Origin: Bacillota bacterium
GTDB lineage: Bacteria; Bacillota; Clostridia; Lachnospirales; CAG-274
Direction: 5' to 3'
Assembly (NCBI GenBank): GCA_017460805.1
Contig: JAFUAF010000030.1
Coordinates: 32,085 to 96,084, forward strand
DNA length: 64,000 nt
Positions 24,674 through 32,714 of this stretch are shown here, piece after piece. Every line of letters starts with the position of its first letter. Positions within the stretch are counted from its first letter, which is position 1. The notes below the pieces were generated by a model. It was not told the DNA's origin and did no database searches. It was given only the letters and a program-made list of their open reading frames with translations. The position numbers and the translations under genes were made by a program.

Positions 24674-25750
24674 TTACCGCCCTTTCTCTATATCCGCATC
24701 AATAACTATATCCGTGCCGCATTGTCTGAACCGCATATTTTCAAGCCTTACACAATCGGGTATGCTTCCAAACCCAAGCCCGCCGACGGGGCTTTTTGTA
24801 CCGCCTATAAGCAGCGGTGCGGCATAGACCGTCAGATGGTCTGCGATACCGCTTTCAAGCGCCGCAAAATTGAGTGTTCCGCCGCCCTCGAGCAAAATGC
24901 CGTTGATACCCGTTTTACCGAGTTCTTTCATCAGAAAATTCAGATCGGTTTTGCCGTTTTGGGGCTGTGTTTGTATCACTCTCGCGCCTTTTTCTTCAAG
25001 GCGTTTTATTTTTTCCGTATCGGTCGAAACAGTCGCTATGATACACTTTCCGTCGGTGTTTATTACCCTTGCGTCAAGCGGCATTTTAAGCGAGCTGTCG
25101 CAAATTATACGGTAGGGGTCGCGGCCGCCGTCCATGCGGCAGGTCAGTAACGGGTCATCTTTTATGACCGTGTTTATACCGACCATTATGCCCGTTAAGC
25201 GGCTGCGAAGAGTCTGTACTTCCGCCCTGCTCTCCTCACAGCTTATCCACTTGCTTTCGCCTGTGGGGCAGGCGATCTTCCCGTCAAGCGACATCGCCCA
25301 TTTAAGCCACACGTAGGGCAGACCCGTTGTGATATGCTTGAAAAACACGGCGTTTATTCGCCTGCACTCTTCTTCCATATCCCCGACTTCCACCTCGATG
25401 CCCGCATTTTTCAGAATTTCTATGCCCTTGCCCGCGACCTTTTCGTTTGGGTCTGTCGTACCGATATGTACTTTTTTTATACCATGTTCGACAATAGCCA
25501 AGGCGCAGGGCGGGGTCTTGCCGTAGTGTGCGCAGGGTTCGAGAGTGACGTACATCTCCGCACCCTCCGCACTCTCCGTCAGGGATGAAAAGGCGTTTAT
25601 CTCGGCATGAGGGCCGCCGAATTTTTCGTGCCGACCCTCGCCTATTATCCGACCGTCACGCACTATCACAGCCCCCACCAACGGATTGGGGTCAACGCTG
25701 CCCGCACCCTTTAAAGCCAGTTCAAGAGCGCGTTTCATATATTTGCTCAC
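24674..25750 (-). CDS. ribD: Bifunctional riboflavin deaminase/reductase RibD
   Basis: Carries out the second and third steps from GTP. 358 aa. N-terminal zinc deaminase (residues 1-145) with GPHAEINAF and PCAHYGKTPPCALAIV; C-terminal reductase (150-358) with WLKWAMSLDGKIACPTGESKWI and LLEGGGTLNFAALESGI. Start is GTG 25750 because TTGGAGGCGATAAT lies just before; the longer upstream reading would run through the riboswitch terminator. First gene of ribD-ribE-ribBA-ribH under FMN control. Confidence 0.96.
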   Translation of the reverse strand: MSKYMKRALELALKGAGSVDPNPLVGAVIVRDGRIIGEGRHEKFGGPHAEINAFSSLTESAEGAEMYVTLEPCAHYGKTPPCALAIVEHGIKKVHIGTTDPNEKVAGKGIEILKNAGIEVEVGDMEEECRRINAVFFKHITTGLPYVWLKWAMSLDGKIACPTGESKWISCEESRAEVQTLRSRLTGIMVGINTVIKDDPLLTCRMDGGRDPYRIICDSSLKMPLDARVINTDGKCIIATVSTDTEKIKRLEEKGARVIQTQPQNGKTDLNFLMKELGKTGINGILLEGGGTLNFAALESGIADHLTVYAAPLLIGGTKSPVGGLGFGSIPDCVRLENMRFRQCGTDIVIDADIEKGR

Positions 25751-25766
25751 ATTATCGCCTCCAAGC

Positions 25767-25796
25767 AAAAAAAGTCCCCGAAATATATTCGGGGAC
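25767..25796 (-). terminator. FMN-riboswitch-controlled terminator
   Basis: GTCCCCGAA-TATA-TTTCGGGGAC followed on the minus strand by seven T. Lies between the riboswitch and ribD. Its left arm can also pair with the TTCGGGGA at the riboswitch 5' end, a plausible antitermination switch. Confidence 0.9.
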
Positions 25797-25835
25797 GTTA
25801 AAAACATCGTCAATACGCCTGAAACACGCATATTT

Positions 25836-25943
25836 TTTCTTCTCTCATCCAGACTTTACTGTCGGTTTCGGAATTACACCGAATCATGCCCTTAGGCTCG
25901 CGGACTTTACCGCCGGTATGGAATTTCACCAATCCCCGAAGAT
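25836..25943 (-). promoter_or_regulatory. FMN riboswitch (RFN element)
   Basis: The minus strand shows the RFN landmarks in order: TCTTCGGGGATTGGTGAAATTCC, ACCGGCGGTAAAGTCCGCGAGCC, a variable arm, GATTCGGTGTAATTCCGAAACCGACAGT in parts and AAAGTCTGGATGAGAGAAGA at the 3' side. FMN binding would favour the downstream terminator and switch off ribD-E-BA-H. Confidence 0.97.
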
Positions 25944-25959
25944 ATTTATTTATAATTTG

Positions 25960-25987
25960 ATTATAGCACTATATTTTATTTTGTCAA
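25960..25987 (-). promoter_or_regulatory. SigA promoter of the rib operon
   Basis: TTGACA (25982-25987), 16 bp, TATAAT (25960-25965), about 17 bp before the RFN element. Confidence 0.88.
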
Positions 25988-25997
25988 GAAAAATTTT

Positions 25998-26384
25998 TCA
26001 CTCTCTCCCCGCCGTTGCCTCTGCCCCGCTTCCAATCTGCCATTTACCGCTGTCTTTTGTCTTATAGAACTCATACCCCTCCACCGAATAACAGCGTATA
26101 TCATCATCCATATACACACATTCGACCTCTGTCGGGGGCTTATTGAATGACATTATTATCTCATCGGGGTCGGACGCATCCCGCAGGGTATAATCCTCCG
26201 CGCCAAGGAACGAATTATTCACTACATTAAATGTATCCCCGTATTCCGTGGTTATGGTGTGCATAAGCTCGTTTGAACTTTCAAGGCTGCAAAGCGCCAG
26301 TGCACCGATAAACGGCGCGGCAACAATATACAGCACCAAAGCTGTCACGGCAAAAATCAATATCTTTTTTATAACTTTTTTCAT
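25998..26384 (-). CDS. Small exported/membrane-anchored hypothetical protein, 128 aa
   Basis: Not recognised. An N-terminal membrane segment (KKILIFAVTALVLYIVAAPFIGALAL) is followed by a hydrophilic domain of about 95 residues, probably outside the cell. Start ATG 26384 follows AAGGAGCGTAAA. That ribosome site and start are embedded in a sequence matching the last codons of the neighbouring DUF4173-like gene, suggesting the two genes once overlapped ATGA. A duplicated start 78 bp upstream (26462) is in frame and would add 26 repeat-derived residues. Confidence 0.75.
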   Translation of the reverse strand: MKKVIKKILIFAVTALVLYIVAAPFIGALALCSLESSNELMHTITTEYGDTFNVVNNSFLGAEDYTLRDASDPDEIIMSFNKPPTEVECVYMDDDIRCYSVEGYEFYKTKDSGKWQIGSGAEATAGRE

Positions 26385-26409
26385 TTTACGCTCCTTAAAA
26401 ACTCCTCTT

Positions 26410-26446
26410 GAGACAGGGGGACGGTTATATCTGTCCCCCCTGTCTC
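26410..26446. repeat. GAGACAGGGGGACGG palindrome, copy 1 (short)
   Basis: GAGACAGGGGGACGG...CCCCCCTGTCTC, 37 bp, lacking the central GTCCCGCAGGGGAC part of the other copies. Confidence 0.9.
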
Positions 26447-26487
26447 TTATAGCTTTTTTCATTTTACGCTCCTTAAAAACTCCTCTT

Positions 26488-26549
26488 GAGACAGGGGGAC
26501 GGTTATATCTGTCCCGCAGGGGACAGTAGAACCGTCCCCCCCCTGTCTC
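26488..26549. repeat. GAGACAGGGGGACGG palindrome, copy 2
   Basis: 62 bp. Outer arms GAGACAGGGGGACGGTT / AACCGTCCCCCCCCTGTCTC and an inner palindrome CTGTCCCGCAGGGGACAG. Confidence 0.9.
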
Positions 26550-26557
26550 TTATAGCT

Positions 26558-26702
26558 TTTACGCTCCTTAAAAACTCCTCTGTTTCCGCATTTATACGCT
26601 GCTGCTGTATGCTGACCGACTGCCAGTTTTCGGCATTTTCGTTATACAGGTCGTTTATATGCCACAAAATAATTTCCCTTGTTTCGGGGTCTGAAGTGCC
26701 GT
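26558..26702 (-). pseudogene. Duplicated 3' end of the DUF4173-like gene
   Basis: About 145 bp nearly identical to the last 48 codons of the gene at 26878-28290 (same WHINDLYNENAENWQSVSIQ region), with a few base changes. It has no start or regulatory sequence of its own and is bounded on both sides by palindromic repeat copies, so it is a duplicated gene fragment. Confidence 0.85.
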
Positions 26703-26764
26703 GAGACAGGGGGACGGTTATATCTGTCCCGCAGGGGACAGTAGAATCGTCCCCCCCCTGTCTC
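26703..26764. repeat. GAGACAGGGGGACGG palindrome, copy 3
   Basis: 62 bp, differs from copy 2 by one base in the right arm (AATCG for AACCG). Confidence 0.9.
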
Positions 26765-26805
26765 TTATGGCTTTTTTCATTTTATGCTCCTCAAAAACTC
26801 CTCTT

Positions 26806-26865
26806 GAGACAGGGGGACGGTTATATCTGTCCCGCAGGGGACAGTAGAACCGTCCCCCCTGTCTC
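26806..26865. repeat. GAGACAGGGGGACGG palindrome, copy 4
   Basis: 60 bp, as copy 2 but with two fewer C in the right arm. A degenerate fifth copy lies at 63852. Short flanks (GCTCCTTAAAAACTCCTCT) recur between the copies. Confidence 0.9.
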
Positions 26866-26877
26866 TTATAGCTTTTT

Positions 26878-28290
26878 TCATTTTACGCTCTTTAGAAACT
26901 CCTCTGTTTCCGCATTTATGCGCTGCTGCTGTATGCTGACCGACTGCCAGTTTTCGGCGTTTTCGTTATACAGGTCGTTTATATGCCACAAAATAATTTC
27001 CCTTGTTTCGGGATCCGAAGTGCTGTAATAATCGTCTATAAGCAGGGGCAAAGCGCTGTGTGTATAATCGGAATATTGGCTTTTGTCGGCTTCAATATTC
27101 AGCCTTGCCGAAAATTCGGGTCTTGCGGTGATATTAAGGCTGATAAGAGCGACCGCCGCGCCCACAATAAAACTGTTTAAAATATCTGTCCTGTTTTTAA
27201 GCACCGCATAAAGCGTGGTAAATACAAGCACGCTTTCAACGGCAAGAAAAGTCACTACCTCAATTCTTAACGGTGTATAGCCGTAAGCCCCGATATAAAG
27301 ATACATTCTGTAGAATGACGAAACGATAAGCGCAAAAGTAAACACGCACAGCATGGCAAGCGAAGCTTTAAGCGCACCTTTTGCCTTTGTTTTAAAAATA
27401 TCCGTAAACACCAGTATTATCGAAAAATTGATAAAAGTCACTATCAGCAGCTGAAAAAAGCCCTCTCTTGCAAAGCGCGAATATGTATCATTCATCGGCA
27501 GACTGCCCGTAAGGTATTTGAGCTGAGAACAGCAAAAGAAGAGAAACAGCAGGTTTACGGGTGTAAGAAAGGCAACGCCCATTATCCTGTCGATATTTGT
27601 TGTGCCGATAACGATGCGCTGTTCATCCTCGGTAAATCTGTGAAGAAAACCGCAGCCGAACACAAAGACCGCCGCAAACAAAAGCACAGTCCATATAAAA
27701 CCGTACATATCCATATCCAGGATACCCGAAACAGAGTCAAAAAACGCGTCATCCGCACTTGCAAGCAAAAATGTTATGATACCCAGAAACGGAAGCGATA
27801 TAGCCGCACCCAAAGCGACTTTCAAAAGCTGTGTACCGTCAAAATCCACACTGTCAAGAACAGAGTCCTTCGCCGCCGAAGCCATATCCGTTATCCAGCA
27901 GTTAAGCAGGCCGTCAAGCCCCGTTTTAAGCCCCGCACATTTCAGCATCATGCAGGTAAAAAGCACAAAAAACGCGATACAGTTAAAAATATTGTAGTAG
28001 GAATACTCAAAATAAGCATTAAAACAGGAAAGCGCGAATATCACAGGCATAATAAGCATCCCACGCTTGTTTTTGAGTGCTCCGAGCATTTTTAAAGCCA
28101 AAAGTCCGCCGATGCCCGCCGCATTGAAAAACACAAGGCTTGACAGACCCGCGCGCACATCAGTCCCCCTGAAGCAAAGGCAAAACAGCACCGCCGTAAT
28201 TATTGCCGCCCCGAATATCACTCTGTTTTTAAAACTGTCCTCACTTTTTACGGGCATCGCCGTATTTTCCGTTAAAATCATTTCTTCCAT
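26878..28290 (-). CDS. DUF4173/DUF4153-like polytopic membrane protein
   Basis: 470 aa with about eleven to twelve hydrophobic segments, starting after a short polar N-terminus (MEEMILTENTAMP). The FYRMYLYIGAYGYTPLRIEVV stretch near residue 330 and the overall layout resemble the DUF4173/DUF4153 family of clostridial membrane proteins of unknown function. The C-terminal 70 residues are hydrophilic. Upstream on the same strand are two paralogous small membrane proteins, downstream a small exported protein; together they form a likely envelope operon. The last 48 codons have been duplicated downstream. Ribosome site AAAGGAGAATTATT. Confidence 0.8.
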   Translation of the reverse strand: MEEMILTENTAMPVKSEDSFKNRVIFGAAIITAVLFCLCFRGTDVRAGLSSLVFFNAAGIGGLLALKMLGALKNKRGMLIMPVIFALSCFNAYFEYSYYNIFNCIAFFVLFTCMMLKCAGLKTGLDGLLNCWITDMASAAKDSVLDSVDFDGTQLLKVALGAAISLPFLGIITFLLASADDAFFDSVSGILDMDMYGFIWTVLLFAAVFVFGCGFLHRFTEDEQRIVIGTTNIDRIMGVAFLTPVNLLFLFFCCSQLKYLTGSLPMNDTYSRFAREGFFQLLIVTFINFSIILVFTDIFKTKAKGALKASLAMLCVFTFALIVSSFYRMYLYIGAYGYTPLRIEVVTFLAVESVLVFTTLYAVLKNRTDILNSFIVGAAVALISLNITARPEFSARLNIEADKSQYSDYTHSALPLLIDDYYSTSDPETREIILWHINDLYNENAENWQSVSIQQQRINAETEEFLKSVK

Positions 28291-28309
28291 AATAATTCTC
28301 CTTTATTTT

Positions 28310-28789
28310 TTACATTCTGTCTCCTATATAAATATCGGCACCCATGCACCGCATTATTACCTCGCTGAATGTCGTCACGATAAAATTGAGCGGCACAAGC
28401 GAATAATAGACTAAAAATATCGCCGAACCCAAAATCCCGTAACCCGGGTCTCTGCCGAAAAGTATTGTCAGCAAAAACACCTCCGCCGCCGCACACAGCA
28501 CGGAAAACGCCATTGCAGTTTTTCTGTAAGCACCCGATACCGAGTATTTTCCGTACAGATAAGAAGCTGTACCAAACGGAAGCAGCAGCGTTATACCAAG
28601 CTGTGCTGCGCCGTAAGTGTCCCGCGGTATTTTTAATGCCGAAAAAAAAACAAGCAGATATACCATAGCGGCTATTCCGACAAAATTGCATATCATCTCA
28701 AAATCCAAACGCTTTACCCGCATAAAATGCCACCATAGGTTAAGCATTATAAGTATGGGTGCGCCAAATAAAAGCGACAAAACAAGCAT
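28310..28789 (-). CDS. Small four-helix membrane protein (paralog A)
   Basis: 159 aa, four to five hydrophobic segments. Clearly paralogous to the next gene: both share GAP.LI..N..WHFMR near the start, IPRD-Y, LLLPFG.A.YLYGKY, FSVLCAAAEV-L and LVPLNFIVT--SE. No known family recognised. Ribosome site GGGGGGATCATA. 12 bp after its paralog, 19 bp before the DUF4173-like gene. Confidence 0.8.
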   Translation of the reverse strand: MLVLSLLFGAPILIMLNLWWHFMRVKRLDFEMICNFVGIAAMVYLLVFFSALKIPRDTYGAAQLGITLLLPFGTASYLYGKYSVSGAYRKTAMAFSVLCAAAEVFLLTILFGRDPGYGILGSAIFLVYYSLVPLNFIVTTFSEVIMRCMGADIYIGDRM

Positions 28790-28801
28790 TATGATCCCCC
28801 C

Positions 28802-29284
28802 TTATTCTTCGCGTCCGTCAAAAACATCACTGCCAAAAGCCTGCAATACAGCTTCGCTTATTGATGTTACAATAAAATTCAAAGGCACAAGATAGTAATA
28901 GAATAAAAATATTCCCATACTTGAAAGCCCATATTCTCCGTTGCCCAAAAAGACATATGCGGTTATCCACAGAACTTCCGCCGCCGCACACAGCACGGAG
29001 AGGATAATTGCTATTTTTTTATAAGGGCTGTCAAAAGTATACTTGCCATACAGGTAGCAAGCAACCCCAAACGGCAGCAATAGCGGTATGCACAGACCGA
29101 CCGCACTGTAAATATCTCTCGGAAACCCCAGCGCCGAATCAAGGTCGAGCATACAAAACATAAGCCCTATGCCGATGATATTGCAGATAATTTCGTAAAT
29201 AAGCATCCTCGCCCGCATAAAATGCCATATAACATTCAGCCCCACCAATGCGGGCGCACCAAGCAGAATAATGGGTATATACAT
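28802..29284 (-). CDS. Small four-helix membrane protein (paralog B)
   Basis: 160 aa, same architecture as paralog A, arising from a tandem duplication. First gene of the operon. Ribosome site AAAAGGAGGAAACTGA. Function unknown; C-terminus is polar (SDVFDGREE). Confidence 0.8.
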   Translation of the reverse strand: MYIPIILLGAPALVGLNVIWHFMRARMLIYEIICNIIGIGLMFCMLDLDSALGFPRDIYSAVGLCIPLLLPFGVACYLYGKYTFDSPYKKIAIILSVLCAAAEVLWITAYVFLGNGEYGLSSMGIFLFYYYLVPLNFIVTSISEAVLQAFGSDVFDGREE

Positions 29285-29352
29285 TCAGTTTCCTCCTTTT
29301 GTTATTGATAAACGATATTTCATTTTTGTTTTTCGTTTACCTTTCATCAATT

Positions 29353-29381
29353 ATCATAATACATAAATGATGATTTGTCAA
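29353..29381 (-). promoter_or_regulatory. SigA promoter of the small membrane-protein operon
   Basis: TTGACA (29376-29381), 17 bp, TATGAT (29353-29358). TTTTTCGTTT occurs on both sides (near 29325 and 29390), a possible regulator site. Apart from this promoter and the htpG terminator nothing was seen in this 309-bp gap. Confidence 0.85.
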
Positions 29382-29477
29382 TAATTATTTTTCGTTTTTC
29401 GATATTTTTTAAATAAAACTCAAAAAACACACGTTAAAATTATTGTTCAGAGGGGTGTTTCGGCAGGGAGAGCCTGC

Positions 29478-29513
29478 AAAAAAATAAATGGGCAACTTTG
29501 ATATTGCCCATTT
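29478..29513 (-). terminator. Terminator downstream of htpG
   Basis: AAATGGGCAA-N8-TTGCCCATTT followed on the minus strand by ATTTTTTT. Confidence 0.85.
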
Positions 29514-29593
29514 AAGAAAGATATACTATTTTCTTTTCCGTGATATATCAATTTGTCGGGGAGTTTTTGCGCCCCGTGCCAAGTGTCAGCCTT

Positions 29594-31489
29594 TTATTTT
29601 GCCATAATACCCAATATCTTGTTGCTTCTTGCAATAAACTCGGTCATTTCTTCGTTTGTGAGGGCTCTGTGGCTCATTACGGCAAGGTCGTATATCTGTT
29701 TGCAGACGGTCTGTACATCGTCTTTCCTGTCGTCCTTGTCCTTAAGTTCAAGCAAAAGCTTCACAACATTGTTGTTTGCGTTTAAAACAAGCGTTTCATC
29801 GGCGGGCATATTCATGCCGCCCATGCCGTACATAGCGCTCATTTCCTGCATACGTCTGGACTGCTCGCTCAGTTCTATCATAGCCGATACATCCTCGGAC
29901 TTGAGGTTTTCAACTTTAATAGAAAGATTTTCCTTTCCGAGATTTTCCTTGAATAATGCTTCAAGGTCGGTCTTCTGCGTTTCGTCGGCTTCGCCCTCGC
30001 CCTTTAACATCTCTGTAACGGCAGAGTCTATACGCTCAAACCTTACACCCTCGCCGTAAGCCTCCATAAAGGAAACAAAAGGTGTATCAAGCTTGGTATC
30101 GAGGATAACGGCTTCCATGCCCTCGTCCTTGAACATCTTGATATACTGTGCCTGCTGCTGCGGGTCGCTTACATAGAATACCTTGTTTTCGTGCTTGTCC
30201 TTTGCCTTGTCCTTGTATTCCTGCAAGGTCACATACTCGCCCTCTGTGGTCTTGAAAAGCAGGCTTTCCTTTACCTTGTCAAAGAAATCATGCTCTCTCA
30301 TGCAGCCGTACTTGATAAACGGGCTTATATCGTCCCAGAACTTCGCATACTCGTCACGGCTCTTCTTGAACAGACTGTTCAGCTTGTCCGCCACTTTCTT
30401 TGTGATGTACTTGCTCATCTTTGTAACATAGCCGTCGTTCTGTAAAAAGCTTCGGCTTACGTTGAGCGGCAGGTCGGGACAATCTATCGTACCCTTTAAC
30501 AAAAGCAGGAATTCGGGGATGACCTCTTTTAAGTTATCCGCAATAAATACCTGATTGTTGTATAATTTTACCTGACCTTCGATGCTTTCAAGCTCGTGCT
30601 TTAACTTGGGGAAGTAGAGTATGCCCTTTAAGCGGAACGGGTAGTCCATGTTAAGGTGTATCCAGAATAAAGGCTCGTTAAAATCAAGAAATACCTTGTG
30701 ATAAAATTCCTTGTATTCCTCGTCCGTACACTCGCTCGGCTTTTTGAGCCATAAGGGGTTCGTGTCGTTTATCGGCTTGGGCTCTTCGGGCTCTTTCTTG
30801 TCCTCGCCCTCTTCGATAGGCTCTTCGGCAGCCTTTTTCTCTGCCTCTTTTATCTCCTCGACATCCTCAAAGTAAATTTCTATCGGCATGAAGTAGCAGT
30901 ATTTTTCGATAATTTCCTTTAATTTCCACTTGTCAAGAAAGTCCTTGCTGTCCTCGTTTATGTGCAGGATGATAGTTGTGCCGCGTTCCGTGCGGTCACT
31001 TTCGTCCATTTCGTACTCAATGCCGCCGTCGCACTTCCAATGCGCCGCCTTTTCGCCCTCTTTATAGCTTAAAGAATCTATCTCGACCGTGTCGGCAACC
31101 ATAAATGCCGAGTAGAAACCGAGACCGAAGTGACCGATAATGTCCGCGCCGCCTTCGCCCATCTGCTCCTGATACTTGGTGATAAAATCATTAGCACCCG
31201 AGAAAGCTATCTGCGTGATATATTCCTTTATCTCGTCCGCCGTCATACCGATACCGTTATCAATGACCTCGATAGTCTTGTTTTCCTTGTCAAGACGCAC
31301 GGTTATCTTGTATTTTACATCATCTTCAACTTTTGCTTCGCCCATATCCACAAGCTTTTTCAGCTTGTTTACCGCATCACAGCCGTTTGATACCAGCTCG
31401 CGCAGGAAAATATCGCTGTCCGAGTAGAGCCACTTTTTTATAACGGGTAAAATATTTTCGCTGTTAATAGATAAATTGCCTTTTTCCAT
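29594..31489 (-). CDS. htpG: Chaperone HtpG (Hsp90)
   Basis: 631-aa bacterial Hsp90. N-terminal GHKL ATPase with ELVSNGCDAVNKL, VIDNGIGMTADEI, GHFGLGFYSAFMVAD and RGTTIILHI, middle domain with NVSRSFLQND, and a C-terminal dimerisation domain. An acidic, Lys/Glu-rich linker (EEIKEAEKKAAEEPIEEGEDKKEPEEPKP) between N and middle domains recalls the charged linker of eukaryotic Hsp90 and is longer than in E. coli. Start ATG 31489 follows AAGGAGTTGAAAGTA. A CIRCE operator lies upstream of its promoter. Confidence 0.97.
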   Translation of the reverse strand: MEKGNLSINSENILPVIKKWLYSDSDIFLRELVSNGCDAVNKLKKLVDMGEAKVEDDVKYKITVRLDKENKTIEVIDNGIGMTADEIKEYITQIAFSGANDFITKYQEQMGEGGADIIGHFGLGFYSAFMVADTVEIDSLSYKEGEKAAHWKCDGGIEYEMDESDRTERGTTIILHINEDSKDFLDKWKLKEIIEKYCYFMPIEIYFEDVEEIKEAEKKAAEEPIEEGEDKKEPEEPKPINDTNPLWLKKPSECTDEEYKEFYHKVFLDFNEPLFWIHLNMDYPFRLKGILYFPKLKHELESIEGQVKLYNNQVFIADNLKEVIPEFLLLLKGTIDCPDLPLNVSRSFLQNDGYVTKMSKYITKKVADKLNSLFKKSRDEYAKFWDDISPFIKYGCMREHDFFDKVKESLLFKTTEGEYVTLQEYKDKAKDKHENKVFYVSDPQQQAQYIKMFKDEGMEAVILDTKLDTPFVSFMEAYGEGVRFERIDSAVTEMLKGEGEADETQKTDLEALFKENLGKENLSIKVENLKSEDVSAMIELSEQSRRMQEMSAMYGMGGMNMPADETLVLNANNNVVKLLLELKDKDDRKDDVQTVCKQIYDLAVMSHRALTNEEMTEFIARSNKILGIMAK

Positions 31490-31537
31490 TACTTTCAACT
31501 CCTTGAATATTTGTGTGTATTATTTAACTTAATTAAC

Positions 31538-31565
31538 ATTATACTACAAAAAAACAAAATGTCAA
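31538..31565 (-). promoter_or_regulatory. SigA promoter of htpG
   Basis: TTGACA (31560-31565), 16 bp, TATAAT (31538-31543) on the minus strand. Confidence 0.88.
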
Positions 31566-31572
31566 GAAAAAA

Positions 31573-31599
31573 TTAGCACTCACTTAAAATGAGTGCTAA
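31573..31599. promoter_or_regulatory. CIRCE element (HrcA operator)
   Basis: TTAGCACTC-N9-GAGTGCTAA, a perfect match to the CIRCE consensus, 7 bp upstream of the htpG -35. HrcA binding here would repress htpG until heat shock. htpG in Bacillus subtilis is not HrcA-controlled, so this is a lineage difference. Confidence 0.95.
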
Positions 31600-31605
31600 C
31601 AGGTC

Positions 31606-31968
31606 TTATCCAAACTTTTCTATCGTTTCTTCAAGCGTGTCGCCGCAGACGGTTATTGCCCTTTTGCAGCATTTTTTCAGCTTGCCGCAGCAGGATGTGC
31701 CAAGGCGGCGGTGCACATTGTCCAGAAAATACAGGCGCGCCCTGCCAAGTGCGGCTTCGTCATCCCTGAAGTAATAGCCAAGGAACAAAACGCCCGTTAT
31801 TACCGCGCTGCACATCCCGTTTATGCCAAGCCCGTTGTTGAGCGCAAAGTTCATATCATAAACGCCGTCGGGAAATTTTACGCCGTAAACTTCTTCGCAC
31901 GCCTTAAAAATGCAGGCTGTGCAGCTTTCGCCGTTTTTGTGGTATTTTGCCGCAGTTTCCCCAAGCAT
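31606..31968 (-). CDS. C_GCAxxG_C_C-type cysteine-rich protein
   Basis: 120 aa with nine or so cysteines: GESCTACIFKACEEVYG at the start, NGLGINGMCSAVITGVLFLGYYF in the middle and GTSCCGKLKKCCKRAITVCGD at the end. The pattern resembles the C_GCAxxG_C_C redox-associated family, but the central GCA motif is only partly kept (GMCSAVI). Such proteins often stand beside redox enzymes; here it is 56 bp after a fumarate reductase-like iron-sulfur subunit. Ribosome site AAAGGAGAGAGAGCC. Confidence 0.8.
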   Translation of the reverse strand: MLGETAAKYHKNGESCTACIFKACEEVYGVKFPDGVYDMNFALNNGLGINGMCSAVITGVLFLGYYFRDDEAALGRARLYFLDNVHRRLGTSCCGKLKKCCKRAITVCGDTLEETIEKFG

Positions 31969-32024
31969 GGCTCTCTCTCCTTTCGCTTTTTATCATTTTA
32001 TTAAGGAAAGAAAGTTTGTGTTAT

Positions 32025-32714
32025 TTATTTTTTTCGCTTTTTGCCCCATATTGCGGCGGCATTGGAGCGCACCATAAGCTCCTCGGTATCTATCCCCGCA
32101 GGGCAGATATCCCTGCAGGCAAGGGATTTCCCGCAGCCCGCGTAAAAATTTTTGGAATAGGTTTTGAAGATGCGCTTTTTCTCGTCCTCGTCGGCTTCTG
32201 CTATAAGCCTTGAAAGCGGGACGGCGGCAGCCATGCCCTTGAATTTGCTGTCGGTGCTGAAATTCGGACAGACTTCAAGACAGCAGCCGCATTGCAGACA
32301 GCGCGAGGCCTCATGTACCGTGTCGGCGCGCTTTTCGCTTGGTTCTGCGGTGTTCTCAAACCAGACCGCAAGCTCTTTAAGGCTGTCAAAAACAGCCTGT
32401 CGGTCAACGATAAGGTCTGCGACGGGCGGAAATTTTTTCAAAGGCTCAAGCCTTATCCTTTCGCCGTGATCGGCAAGCTTTTCGTCACAGGCAAGCCGCG
32501 GCCTGCCGTCTATCAGCATGGCGCACGCTCCGCATTTTTTCTGCATACAGCTGCATTCCCAGCGTATCCGATCGGGAAACGGCAGGCTTTCGTTAATGTT
32601 TTTTAACGCTGTAGCCACTGTTTCAAGCGGGTCTGTGTATTCGTATTCAAAATTTTGTATATACGGCTTTTCCTCTGCGTTTTTTCGCCGCAGTATCTCA
32701 AAAATCACTTTCAA
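32025..32714 (-). CDS. Fumarate reductase/succinate dehydrogenase iron-sulfur subunit
   Basis: 229 aa. Passes electrons between the flavoprotein and the membrane quinone site. N-terminal [2Fe-2S] ligands in CSCMQKKCGACAMLIDGRPRLAC (residues 53-75) and C-terminal ferredoxin clusters in CLQCGCCLEVCP and CGKSLACRDICPAG. Start is uncertain: TTG 32714 overlaps the end of the flavoprotein gene, GTG 32708 is an alternative. Third gene of a C-A-B ordered operon. Confidence 0.92.
   Translation of the reverse strand: MKVIFEILRRKNAEEKPYIQNFEYEYTDPLETVATALKNINESLPFPDRIRWECSCMQKKCGACAMLIDGRPRLACDEKLADHGERIRLEPLKKFPPVADLIVDRQAVFDSLKELAVWFENTAEPSEKRADTVHEASRCLQCGCCLEVCPNFSTDSKFKGMAAAVPLSRLIAEADEDEKKRIFKTYSKNFYAGCGKSLACRDICPAGIDTEELMVRSNAAAIWGKKRKK

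Noticed and set aside
26388..26880. Regularly repeated palindromes considered as CRISPR
   Set aside because: Spacers are not unique 30-40 bp sequences but repeated flanks and a duplicated gene end, and no cas gene is near.
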